Source: Gammaproteobacteria bacterium
GTDB lineage: Bacteria > Pseudomonadota > Gammaproteobacteria > DSM-16500
Direction of reading: 5' to 3'
NCBI GenBank assembly: GCA_021323555.1
Contig: JAJONP010000134.1
Span: forward strand, 1-5,351
DNA length: 5,351 nt
A program made the position numbers and the translations under genes. Numbering within the stretch: the first letter of the stretch is position 1; every line of letters starts with the position of its first letter. This document shows, in pieces, positions 1 through 5,000 of the stretch. Below the pieces are notes generated by a model. It searched no databases, was not told where the DNA came from, and worked only from the letters and a program-made list of their open reading frames with translations.

Positions 1-108
1 AACGGGCTCTTGCAACAGCTCAGACAAAAACCCTTCTAATATCGCAAAATTCGCCTTTTGACGCAGAATATTCTTAATGGCCCAATCAAAGCGAACGAGC
101 TTTTGCAT
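1..108 (-). CDS. Rpn/PD-(D/E)XK nuclease family putative transposase, N-terminal fragment (runs off window)
   Basis: An open minus-strand frame of 36 codons starts with ATG at 108-106 and is cut by the left window edge. The peptide begins MQKLVRFDWAIKNILRQKAN and continues FAILEGFLSELLQEPV. This is the characteristic N-terminus of the Rpn recombination-promoting nuclease / PD-(D/E)XK 'putative transposase' family, whose members usually open with a (K/R)xxxFDWAxKxxLRxKxNFxxLEGFLSELL-like block. The family is known for DNA endonuclease activity and is often multicopy and decayed in host-associated bacteria. The catalytic D/E-x-K residues would lie further downstream, outside the window, so neither intactness nor activity can be judged. 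The start is supported by a GAGGAG Shine-Dalgarno at 119-124, ten nucleotides upstream. The assignment rests on recognising the N-terminal block only. Confidence 0.68.
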   Translation of the reverse strand, partial: MQKLVRFDWAIKNILRQKANFAILEGFLSELLQEPV

Positions 109-118
109 AAATTTTTAT

Positions 119-124
119 CTCCTC
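119..124 (-). promoter_or_regulatory. Ribosome binding site of the Rpn-family gene
   Basis: On the minus strand this reads GAGGAG, ten nucleotides upstream of the ATG at 108-106. It supports the short edge frame being a real gene start rather than a chance open stretch. Confidence 0.55.
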
Positions 125-186
125 AGTCTCTACTTTTTTTCGCCCTGTCTGAATAACGATATCTTATCTTAAAATATACTTCGCTT

Positions 187-192
187 ATTATA
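187..192 (-). promoter_or_regulatory. Possible -10 box for the Rpn-family gene
   Basis: The minus strand reads TATAAT exactly, with a TG two bases upstream of it. I could not find a convincing -35 hexamer at 16-18 nt spacing. If used, it would give a leader of roughly 70 nt before the start at 108. The surroundings (109-296) are very AT-rich, so a chance match is quite possible. Nothing else in this 188-nt gap is assignable apart from the ribosome binding sites. Confidence 0.22.
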
Positions 193-284
193 AACACTGC
201 ACCCAATAAAAAATTTCATTTTAGTATAAGCATCTATTTTCGTTGTTTTTTATTTATGGTAATATTTCAAACAATCAAATGGAT

Positions 285-290
285 AAGGAG
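285..290 (+). promoter_or_regulatory. Ribosome binding site deciding the start of the membrane protein gene
   Basis: AAGGAG lies six nucleotides before the ATG at 297. This selects that ATG over the in-frame TTG at 243 and the in-frame ATG at 279, neither of which has a comparable purine-rich site. Confidence 0.75.
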
Positions 291-296
291 TTTACT

Positions 297-1091
297 ATGG
301 ATTGGCAAGACTATCATATAGGAATTATTGTTGCTACTGAAGTAACTAGTACAATAGTCACAAGCGGGTTGACAGCAGGGTTTATATTAACAGCTTTCGG
401 GGTGCTTCAAGCAAGTGTTGTATTACCTATTTTGACTTTACTATTGTTGAGTTTCACAGGTTTTGTTTCCGCATCAAAAATTGGGCATGCTGTTACTCTA
501 CAAGGATCAAAAAAAGAAAGTATTGACGAGAAATATTACGGCTTTATAAATGCCCTGCGCAATAAAGAGATAGGGTTAGGCATATTTTTTTCGGCAGCTA
601 CAGCAGGTGCAAGTGTTGTTACGATTTACCCTACCGCTTCTGCTTTTATGGTAGGATTTGGCATATTACATCCTGGGGCGACTATTGTTTGTGTGGGTTT
701 TGTTCTTGATGCAATTAAAGATTTTTATACTGATTGTCGTTACTGGAGGCTGTTAAAAGAGCACCTGGCAGAAGGAGGTTTTGGGCACAACGAAGAGGAA
801 AAATTAAAAGAAGAAATAAAAAATGCGAAAAAATTACTTCTATTCTCTTTTTTTAGATTAGCAGGTTGGTTCGCTCTGCTCATGAGCAGTTTTGCATTTT
901 TTGTATCCTGTGCGCCGCAGCTTGCTGCCATCGGATTAATAAGCATCGCAGGTTCCTGTCTATATAATACTTATACTACTTTCCGACCCACATTATTTGG
1001 TTCGACTATTAAGAAATCTATAGAAGATCGTCTTAACAAACTGGTTGATTGTGAAGCAGGGAAGATACAAGCCCATCCTAACCTTCCATGA
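297..1091 (+). CDS. Hypothetical multi-pass membrane protein of unknown function (264 aa)
   Basis: I do not recognise this protein. From the ATG at 297 (strong AAGGAG at 285-290) it encodes 264 residues. The in-frame TTG at 243 would add 18 polar residues and lacks a ribosome binding site. Hydrophobic stretches at about residues 8-30, 31-57, 91-111, 115-140, 180-203 and 205-224 suggest three pairs of membrane helices. Between the second and third pairs lies a charged, probably helical segment (about 150-179) rich in Glu and Lys (NEEEKLKEEIKNAKK), which may be cytosolic or a short coiled coil. The first two pairs are rich in small residues (Gly, Ala, Ser, Thr). The tail (about 236-264) is polar and ends HPNLP. 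There is no cleavable signal peptide pattern and no catalytic motif that I can identify. It stands alone, with the upstream gene divergent and the downstream gene convergent, so there is no operon context. In a host-associated Legionellales genome, orphan proteins with hairpin-paired helices are sometimes secreted effectors, but that is only a possibility. Confidence 0.72.
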   Translation: MDWQDYHIGIIVATEVTSTIVTSGLTAGFILTAFGVLQASVVLPILTLLLLSFTGFVSASKIGHAVTLQGSKKESIDEKYYGFINALRNKEIGLGIFFSAATAGASVVTIYPTASAFMVGFGILHPGATIVCVGFVLDAIKDFYTDCRYWRLLKEHLAEGGFGHNEEEKLKEEIKNAKKLLLFSFFRLAGWFALLMSSFAFFVSCAPQLAAIGLISIAGSCLYNTYTTFRPTLFGSTIKKSIEDRLNKLVDCEAGKIQAHPNLP

Positions 1092-3069
1092 GTTTTTCTT
1101 CTGCTTGTTCTATATCAGCCGGTGTTCCATAAAGAACGACAATATCGTTCACACGGAGTCTAATATTGCTATGTAATAATTTAAAAAACTTTCTCTCGCC
1201 GCGCCGAACAGCAACAAGTTCAACACCTATTTTTTTTAATTTAAGCATTCGTACTCTTTTATCAATCGCATGAGCGCCTTTTACTAAAACAATCGGTTTA
1301 AGTTGTTTATGCGAGGCTAGTATATTGTTATCCGTCATCCTTGTGATAGTTGAGCCTGTAAAAACTCTTTGTAATAAATCATAATCTTTACTCCGAGCTT
1401 CTTCCATGAGATCAGAGATCTGTTCGCTTGAAACATCTAATAGTCGCAATAAGTAATCTGAGAAAGCTAAACTGGCTTCAAATATTTCAGCAATCACATG
1501 CGTTGCGCCACAGCTTTTTAATTGTTTTAATTCAAACTCATCTGTACAACGTACTAATTTGGGTAAATTAGGATACGATCTATGGAGCATCTCTAAAATT
1601 TTAATCGTAGATCGAAGATCATTAAAGCTAATCACTAGAATTCGTGCTTTACTTAAACCCACAGCATTTAATATCCCTGGATGGGTGGGATCGCCGTACA
1701 TCACATTTTCACCTGCCATGCTTGCATAACGCACTAGCTCAGAATCAAGATCAAGCGCAACATACGGAAATTTGATTTTAGTTAATACCCGCGCAATATG
1801 CTGGCCTACTCGACCATAGCCACAGATAATAATATGCTCTTGTAATTCTTTTGTCTTAAGACGCAGCGTTCTTTGGCAAGGCTCGTTTTGAATACTTTTG
1901 CCGGATCTATAAAAATAATGAGAAATTTGTTTATTAAAACGAATGAGTAAAGGCGAAATAGCAATGCTAATTAATAAAGCGGCTAAGATAACCTGGCCAT
2001 AATCAGGTGGCAAAAGGGCGTGGCTTAATGCAAGCGTTAAAACAGCAAAACCAAATTCTCCACCTTGGGCAAGGACTATCCCCGTACGACTTGCGATAGG
2101 CCACTCATTGCCTGATAAAAGGCTAATCACGGTGATTAATACCATTTTGCCGATGACAAGCGCAATGACCAGCAGTAATATCCATGGCCACGTCTGATAC
2201 CAGGTACTCATATTTGTGAGCATGCCAACCGACATAAAAAATAAACCCAGTAAAATATCGCGAAACGGCCGAATTTCAACTTCAATCTGGTGACGGAATT
2301 CTGTCTCTGCTAACATCAACCCTGCAAGAAAAGCACCGAGTGCATAGGACAAACCAAATAAATTTGTTAACCAGGCGCTAGTCAATGTGACAAATAATAC
2401 GGTTAACGTGAATAATTCAATCGTGCGCGTTCTGGAAATAATACGAAATAAGGGTCTTAATAACCATCTGCCTATAATAAAAATAAGCAAAATCGCTAAA
2501 ATACCTTTGATGAGCGCATAAAACAAAATAGTACTTAAGGGATGGTGATGATTGTGCGCCAAGCCAGCGATTAAAATGATGATGGGAATGACGGCAAGAT
2601 CTTGAAACAATAAAATACCGACAGCATTTAATCCGTGAGGTGAATGCAACTCAGCCTGGTCTTGAAGTTGTTTCACCACAACAGCCGTGGAAGACATTGC
2701 TACAATGCTACCAACGACCAAAGCTGAAAGAACAGTCATACCCAAAACAAAACCCATGACTGTTGTAGTAAAAATAGTAAGTAAAACTTGCAATCCACCA
2801 ATCACAAACACGGGGTATCGAAGAGAGAATAATTGAGGCAAGGAGAATTCTAAGCCAACAGTGAACATTAAAAAAACAATGCCGAACTCAGCCAGTTCTT
2901 TTACAGATTCTGTATTATCCGCAAACCCTAACCCGTTAGGCCCCACTAAAGCGCCTGCTAACAGATAACCCAGAATAATAGATAAACGTAATTTACGAAA
3001 AATGGATGTCACCATTAAGGCGAAGAGCAAGACACATAAAATAATTTCAAGTATATTAAGTTCCATCAT
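1078..3069 (-). CDS. CPA2 (Kef-type) cation:proton antiporter with RCK/TrkA-N and TrkA-C domains
   Basis: This 663-residue protein of the monovalent cation:proton antiporter-2 family (COG KefB type) exchanges K+ or Na+ for H+ across the inner membrane and contributes to pH and cation homeostasis. The N-terminal exchanger domain (about 5-377, some 12 hydrophobic helices) carries the family blocks GYLLAGALVGPNGLG (34-48), FLMFTVGLEFSLPQL (66-80), SSTAVVVKQL (126-135) and LLFQDLAVIP (153-162, with the transport Asp at 157). It also has LGAFLAGLMLAE (244-255), LLGLFFMSVGM (273-283) and AQGGEFGFAVL (334-344). The loop at 259-265 reads RHQIEVE where E. coli KefC has the regulatory RHALESD, so the His and the acidic positions persist but the motif is degenerate. 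A TrkA-N domain follows (about 411-530), with nucleotide-binding GYGRVG at 417-422 and an acidic strand end at D440/D442. A TrkA-C domain (about 575-660) then ends the protein; KefB and KefC lack this, so glutathione gating should not be assumed. The start is ATGATG at 3069-3064, and a weak GGTG at 3074-3077 is better spaced for the second ATG. The 3' end overlaps the convergent membrane-protein gene by 14 nt. Confidence 0.93.
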   Translation of the reverse strand: MMELNILEIILCVLLFALMVTSIFRKLRLSIILGYLLAGALVGPNGLGFADNTESVKELAEFGIVFLMFTVGLEFSLPQLFSLRYPVFVIGGLQVLLTIFTTTVMGFVLGMTVLSALVVGSIVAMSSTAVVVKQLQDQAELHSPHGLNAVGILLFQDLAVIPIIILIAGLAHNHHHPLSTILFYALIKGILAILLIFIIGRWLLRPLFRIISRTRTIELFTLTVLFVTLTSAWLTNLFGLSYALGAFLAGLMLAETEFRHQIEVEIRPFRDILLGLFFMSVGMLTNMSTWYQTWPWILLLVIALVIGKMVLITVISLLSGNEWPIASRTGIVLAQGGEFGFAVLTLALSHALLPPDYGQVILAALLISIAISPLLIRFNKQISHYFYRSGKSIQNEPCQRTLRLKTKELQEHIIICGYGRVGQHIARVLTKIKFPYVALDLDSELVRYASMAGENVMYGDPTHPGILNAVGLSKARILVISFNDLRSTIKILEMLHRSYPNLPKLVRCTDEFELKQLKSCGATHVIAEIFEASLAFSDYLLRLLDVSSEQISDLMEEARSKDYDLLQRVFTGSTITRMTDNNILASHKQLKPIVLVKGAHAIDKRVRMLKLKKIGVELVAVRRGERKFFKLLHSNIRLRVNDIVVLYGTPADIEQAEEKLMEG

Positions 3070-3091
3070 TTTTCACCAGGCGGCTTGAGTC

Positions 3092-3097
3092 ATTATA
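3092..3097 (-). promoter_or_regulatory. Probable -10 box of the antiporter gene
   Basis: The minus strand reads a perfect TATAAT, with TG two bases upstream. Initiation would fall near 3085, leaving a leader of only about 16-20 nt before the ATGATG. No good -35 is visible at 17 nt spacing (the position reads ACTTTG), so the promoter would be weak or activator-dependent. The box sits at the edge of the GC-rich island. Confidence 0.35.
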
Positions 3098-3100
3098 TTC

Positions 3101-3205
3101 ATACGGCTACGCGGCAAAGTCCGCGCTTAACGCCACCCAAGCGGAAGAATCGTGGTTCTCCCTTTTGGAAACCCTCATCGCGTCATGTAATGCAGGGTGC
3201 AGCGA
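3101..3205. repeat. GC-rich intergenic island with inverted repeats; candidate dispersed repeat
   Basis: Between the divergent antiporter and serC genes, 3101-3200 is 56% GC, whereas the adjoining 3201-3280 is 17.5% GC. It contains CGCGG/CCGCG arms around a 6-nt loop (3110-3125), alternative arms CGCTT (3124-3128) and AAGCG (3139-3143), and an imperfect hairpin GGTT.CTCC/GGA.AACC (3154-3173, seven pairs with one bulge). At least two plus-strand frames and one minus-strand frame are open through most of it, but none has a start with a ribosome binding site. The minus frame 3107-3178 (ATG to TAG, 23 codons) has no Shine-Dalgarno. This combination resembles a mobile palindromic or dispersed intergenic repeat or its remnant, or a structured RNA. 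Only one copy is in the window, so repetition is not demonstrated here. Confidence 0.3.
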
Positions 3206-3208
3206 AAA

Positions 3209-3237
3209 TTAATGAATTTTTAAAAAATAATTATAGA
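3209..3237 (+). promoter_or_regulatory. Tentative serC promoter
   Basis: TTAATG (3209-3214), 17 nt, TATAGA (3232-3237) is the best-spaced sigma70-like pair in the very AT-rich stretch before serC. An overlapping TATAGT at 3239-3244 is an alternative -10. The -35 matches consensus at only three of six positions, so the exact site is uncertain. Confidence 0.2.
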
Positions 3238-3288
3238 GTATAGTAAATATCTAAGCTATATTTTTCACCTTAAATTTAGATGGTGGAT

Positions 3289-3292
3289 GGAG
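3289..3292 (+). promoter_or_regulatory. Ribosome binding site deciding the serC start
   Basis: GGAG lies eight nucleotides before the ATG at 3301. It favours that codon over the in-frame ATG at 3280, which has no purine-rich site and would add seven residues not seen in the family. Confidence 0.7.
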
Positions 3293-3300
3293 AAAATTTT

Positions 3301-4389
3301 ATGCGTAAAGTGTTTAACTTTAGTGCTGGCCCGGCAATGGTTCCAGAAGAAGTATTATTACAAGCGCAAGCTGAAATGCTGGATTGGCAGGGTACGGGTA
3401 TGTCCATTATGGAAGTGAGTCATCGCGGCTCTGAATTTAAAATCATTGCAGAGCAAGCAGAGGCAGATTTTCGTGAGTTACTGGCAATACCTAAACATTA
3501 TCACGTGCTTTTTCTAGCCGGAGGGGCATCCACGCAATTTTCAATGGTTCCACTAAATTTATTCTCTGATCGAAAAGAAGCGGATTATGTCGACACAGGT
3601 ATTTGGTCGCGAAAAGCCATTGCTGAAGCAAAGCGGTATGGCACTGTCAATATTGCTATGAAATTAGATGAAAGTAGCTCCGAGATAAGTATTCCACGCC
3701 AAACAGAATGGACGCTGAATCCAAAAGCGGATTATGTACACTACACACCCAATGAAACGATTGGGGGTGTTGAGTTTGGTTGGGTCCCGCAAACAGGCGA
3801 TGTTCCTTTAGTGGCTGATATGTCATCGACTATATTATCTCGTCCTATTGACGTCAATGCGTATGGTCTCATTTATGCCTGCGCACAAAAAAATATGGGA
3901 CAGGCGGGTATCACTATCGTAATTATTCGCGATGATTTGGTGAAAGAATCTTTGCCTTTAACACCTACACTTTATCAATATGCTATCCATGCGAAACATA
4001 AATCTTTTTATAACACACCACCGACCTATAGTTGGTATATAGCAGGTTTAACTTTTGCGTGGATGAAGCGTCAAGGCGGCCTAAAATTTTTTGCAGAACG
4101 TAATCAACGCAAAGCAAAAAAATTATATGATGCGATTGATCATAGCCATGATTTTTATCGCAATACTATCGCACCCGCATGCCGGTCGTGGATGAATGTT
4201 CCTTTTCAGTTAAAAACAAATACGTTAACGCCTTTGTTTTTAGAAGAAGCTAAAAAAGCAGGGTTAACGAATTTAAAAGGCCATGAGTTAGTGGGTGGCG
4301 TGCGAGCCAGTATTTATAACCCTATGCCAGAGGAAGGGGTTGATAGCCTGGTAGCTTTTATGCAGGATTTTATGCGGCGTTATGGGTAA
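3301..4389 (+). CDS. serC: Phosphoserine aminotransferase SerC
   Basis: This cytosolic PLP enzyme (EC 2.6.1.52) interconverts 3-phosphohydroxypyruvate plus glutamate and O-phosphoserine plus 2-oxoglutarate in serine synthesis. In gammaproteobacteria it also acts on the 4-phosphohydroxythreonine branch of pyridoxal phosphate synthesis. From the ATG at 3301 it is 362 residues, the same length as E. coli SerC, and it is collinear with it as I recall that sequence. Landmarks are FNFSAGPAMVPEEVL (5-19), MEVSHRG with substrate-contacting H41/R42 (37-43), and the cofactor-phosphate loop GGASTQF (74-80). They continue with HYTPNETIGG (147-156), Asp173 in VADMSSTILSRPIDV, the Schiff-base lysine K197 in AQKNMG, NTPPTYSWY (238-246) and the C-terminal VGGVRASIYNPMPEEGV with R335. 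All key residues are present, so an active enzyme is expected. It is monocistronic as far as can be seen: the antiporter is divergent and the toxin-antitoxin genes 139 nt downstream have their own promoter. No hairpin terminator is evident after it. Confidence 0.96.
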   Translation: MRKVFNFSAGPAMVPEEVLLQAQAEMLDWQGTGMSIMEVSHRGSEFKIIAEQAEADFRELLAIPKHYHVLFLAGGASTQFSMVPLNLFSDRKEADYVDTGIWSRKAIAEAKRYGTVNIAMKLDESSSEISIPRQTEWTLNPKADYVHYTPNETIGGVEFGWVPQTGDVPLVADMSSTILSRPIDVNAYGLIYACAQKNMGQAGITIVIIRDDLVKESLPLTPTLYQYAIHAKHKSFYNTPPTYSWYIAGLTFAWMKRQGGLKFFAERNQRKAKKLYDAIDHSHDFYRNTIAPACRSWMNVPFQLKTNTLTPLFLEEAKKAGLTNLKGHELVGGVRASIYNPMPEEGVDSLVAFMQDFMRRYG

Positions 4390-4470
4390 TTTCTTATATC
4401 ATTCAACAAGGTAAAAATAAATAAGGAAGCTATCATATAAACATACCCGATTTGATGTAAATACACTCTC

Positions 4471-4498
4471 TAGACTTAGAAGTATAAGATGTTATACT
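4471..4498 (+). promoter_or_regulatory. Promoter of the relBE-like operon
   Basis: TAGACT (4471-4476, four of six matches to TTGACA), a 16-nt spacer, then TATACT (4493-4498, five of six matches to TATAAT). Initiation near 4505 leaves a leader of about 24 nt before the antitoxin ATG. The -10 box is the right arm of the inverted repeat at 4480-4499, so repressor binding would block it. Confidence 0.5.
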
Positions 4499-4499
4499 T
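4480..4499. promoter_or_regulatory. Autoregulatory operator palindrome of the toxin-antitoxin operon
   Basis: A perfect inverted repeat: AAGTATAA, spacer GATG, TTATACTT. Beyond a G/G mismatch the symmetry resumes for two more pairs. Ribbon-helix-helix antitoxins bind such short symmetric sites as dimers, and the position over the spacer and -10 box fits classical negative autoregulation by antitoxin or toxin-antitoxin complex. Outside it, TGTAAATAC (4456-4464) and GTATTACA (4500-4507) form a further imperfect inverted pair, which may be a coincidence of AT-rich sequence. Confidence 0.62.
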
Positions 4500-4528
4500 G
4501 TATTACAATTTCAAAAATCAGGTGATTT

Positions 4529-4741
4529 ATGATTGCAGTACGGTTACCCAAAGAACTAGAAACTCAATTAGAACATGTGGCTAATGAGACTCACCGTTCT
4601 AAAAGCTATTATATTCGAAAAGCTTTAAAGCAGTTCCTGGAAGATCGAGAAGACTATCTTTTGGCTGTTGCTCGTCTCGAAGAAAAAAATCCACGTATAC
4701 CCTATGAGAAAATAAGGAAAGAGCTTGGGCTGGAAGATTGA
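4529..4741 (+). CDS. relB: RelB-family ribbon-helix-helix antitoxin
   Basis: A 70-residue DNA-binding antitoxin of a type II module. It is inferred to neutralise the downstream RelE-like toxin and repress its own operon. The N-terminus IAVRLP (2-7) is the beta strand of a ribbon-helix-helix fold. It is followed by helix A (about 8-20, KELETQLEHVANE), the turn THRSKS (21-26), and helix B (about 25-39, with YYIRKALKQFLED). RSKSYYIRKAL is typical of RelB/CopG-like antitoxins. The acidic and basic C-terminal part (41-70, [30 protein letters not shown]) is the expected toxin-wrapping region, ending in the ELGL-like tail usual for this subfamily. An AGGTGA at 4520-4525 precedes the ATG closely. The stop lies inside the toxin gene (17-nt overlap), indicating translational coupling. 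The symbol denotes the family; orthology to E. coli relB is not claimed. Confidence 0.85.
   Translation: MIAVRLPKELETQLEHVANETHRSKSYYIRKALKQFLEDREDYLLAVARLEEKNPRIPYEKIRKELGLED
4714..4720 (+). promoter_or_regulatory. Ribosome binding site supporting the TTG start of the toxin
   Basis: AAGGAAA lies inside the antitoxin reading frame, with GGA six nucleotides before the TTG at 4725. An in-frame TAA at 4713-4715 excludes any earlier start for the toxin, so the TTG is the first usable codon. Confidence 0.6.
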
Positions 4742-5000
4742 ATTCGATAAAAAAGCTAAAAAAGAATTTGCGAATTTGGATAAGACTATTCAGAAACAAA
4801 TCGACAAATTCATTTTAAAATTAGCAAAAAATAAAGACCCCAAAAAAATAGCGGACACTCTTAAAGGGAGTCTCCAATCTTTTTGGAAGTATCGCATAGG
4901 AAATTACAGACTCGTATGCAGCATTAATGAGGATGCTATGACGATTCTTATACTTCGTGTAAAGCATCGTAAAGAAGTTTATAAAAAAGATATTGAGTGA
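4725..5000 (+). CDS. relE: RelE/ParE-superfamily toxin (probable mRNA interferase)
   Basis: A 91-residue basic toxin translated from TTG, overlapping the antitoxin by 17 nt. RelE proteins enter the ribosomal A site and cleave mRNA when freed from antitoxin. The order of elements fits: strand [13 protein letters not shown] (3-15), a helical pair [19 protein letters not shown] (17-35), [19 protein letters not shown] (46-64), then the C-terminal strands [14 protein letters not shown] (74-87). Residues aligned by eye with E. coli RelE catalytic positions are K55/R57 (basic patch), R62 (R61), R82 (R81) and Y86 (Y87). Retention of these favours an active ribonuclease toxin over a ParE-type gyrase poison, though the superfamily cannot be split with certainty by eye. 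The gene is complete with no frameshift, and its last 22 nt overlap the convergent lolD 3' end. The symbol denotes the family. Confidence 0.85.
   Translation: MGWKIEFDKKAKKEFANLDKTIQKQIDKFILKLAKNKDPKKIADTLKGSLQSFWKYRIGNYRLVCSINEDAMTILILRVKHRKEVYKKDIE

Noticed and set aside
151..167. Inverted repeat GATAA/TTATC upstream of the Rpn-family gene
   Set aside because: It has only five pairs in very AT-rich sequence, with no promoter element placed to give it meaning.
243..296. N-terminal extension of the membrane protein from TTG 243 (or ATG 279)
   Set aside because: The extension is polar and lacks a ribosome binding site, while ATG 297 has AAGGAG at six-nucleotide spacing.
740..946. 68-codon minus-strand frame
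   Set aside because: It lies entirely antisense within the membrane protein gene, has no ribosome binding site and no recognisable protein character.
3072..3212. Plus-strand open frame through the GC-rich island
   Set aside because: It has no ATG or GTG start and no ribosome binding site. Its openness is explained by scarcity of stop codons in GC-rich sequence.
3280..3300. ATG 3280 as the serC start
   Set aside because: It would add seven residues absent from the family; ATG 3301 has GGAG upstream and gives the same length as E. coli SerC.
4599..4799. 66-codon minus-strand frame
   Set aside because: It is antisense to the antitoxin and toxin genes, which have clear family identity on the plus strand.
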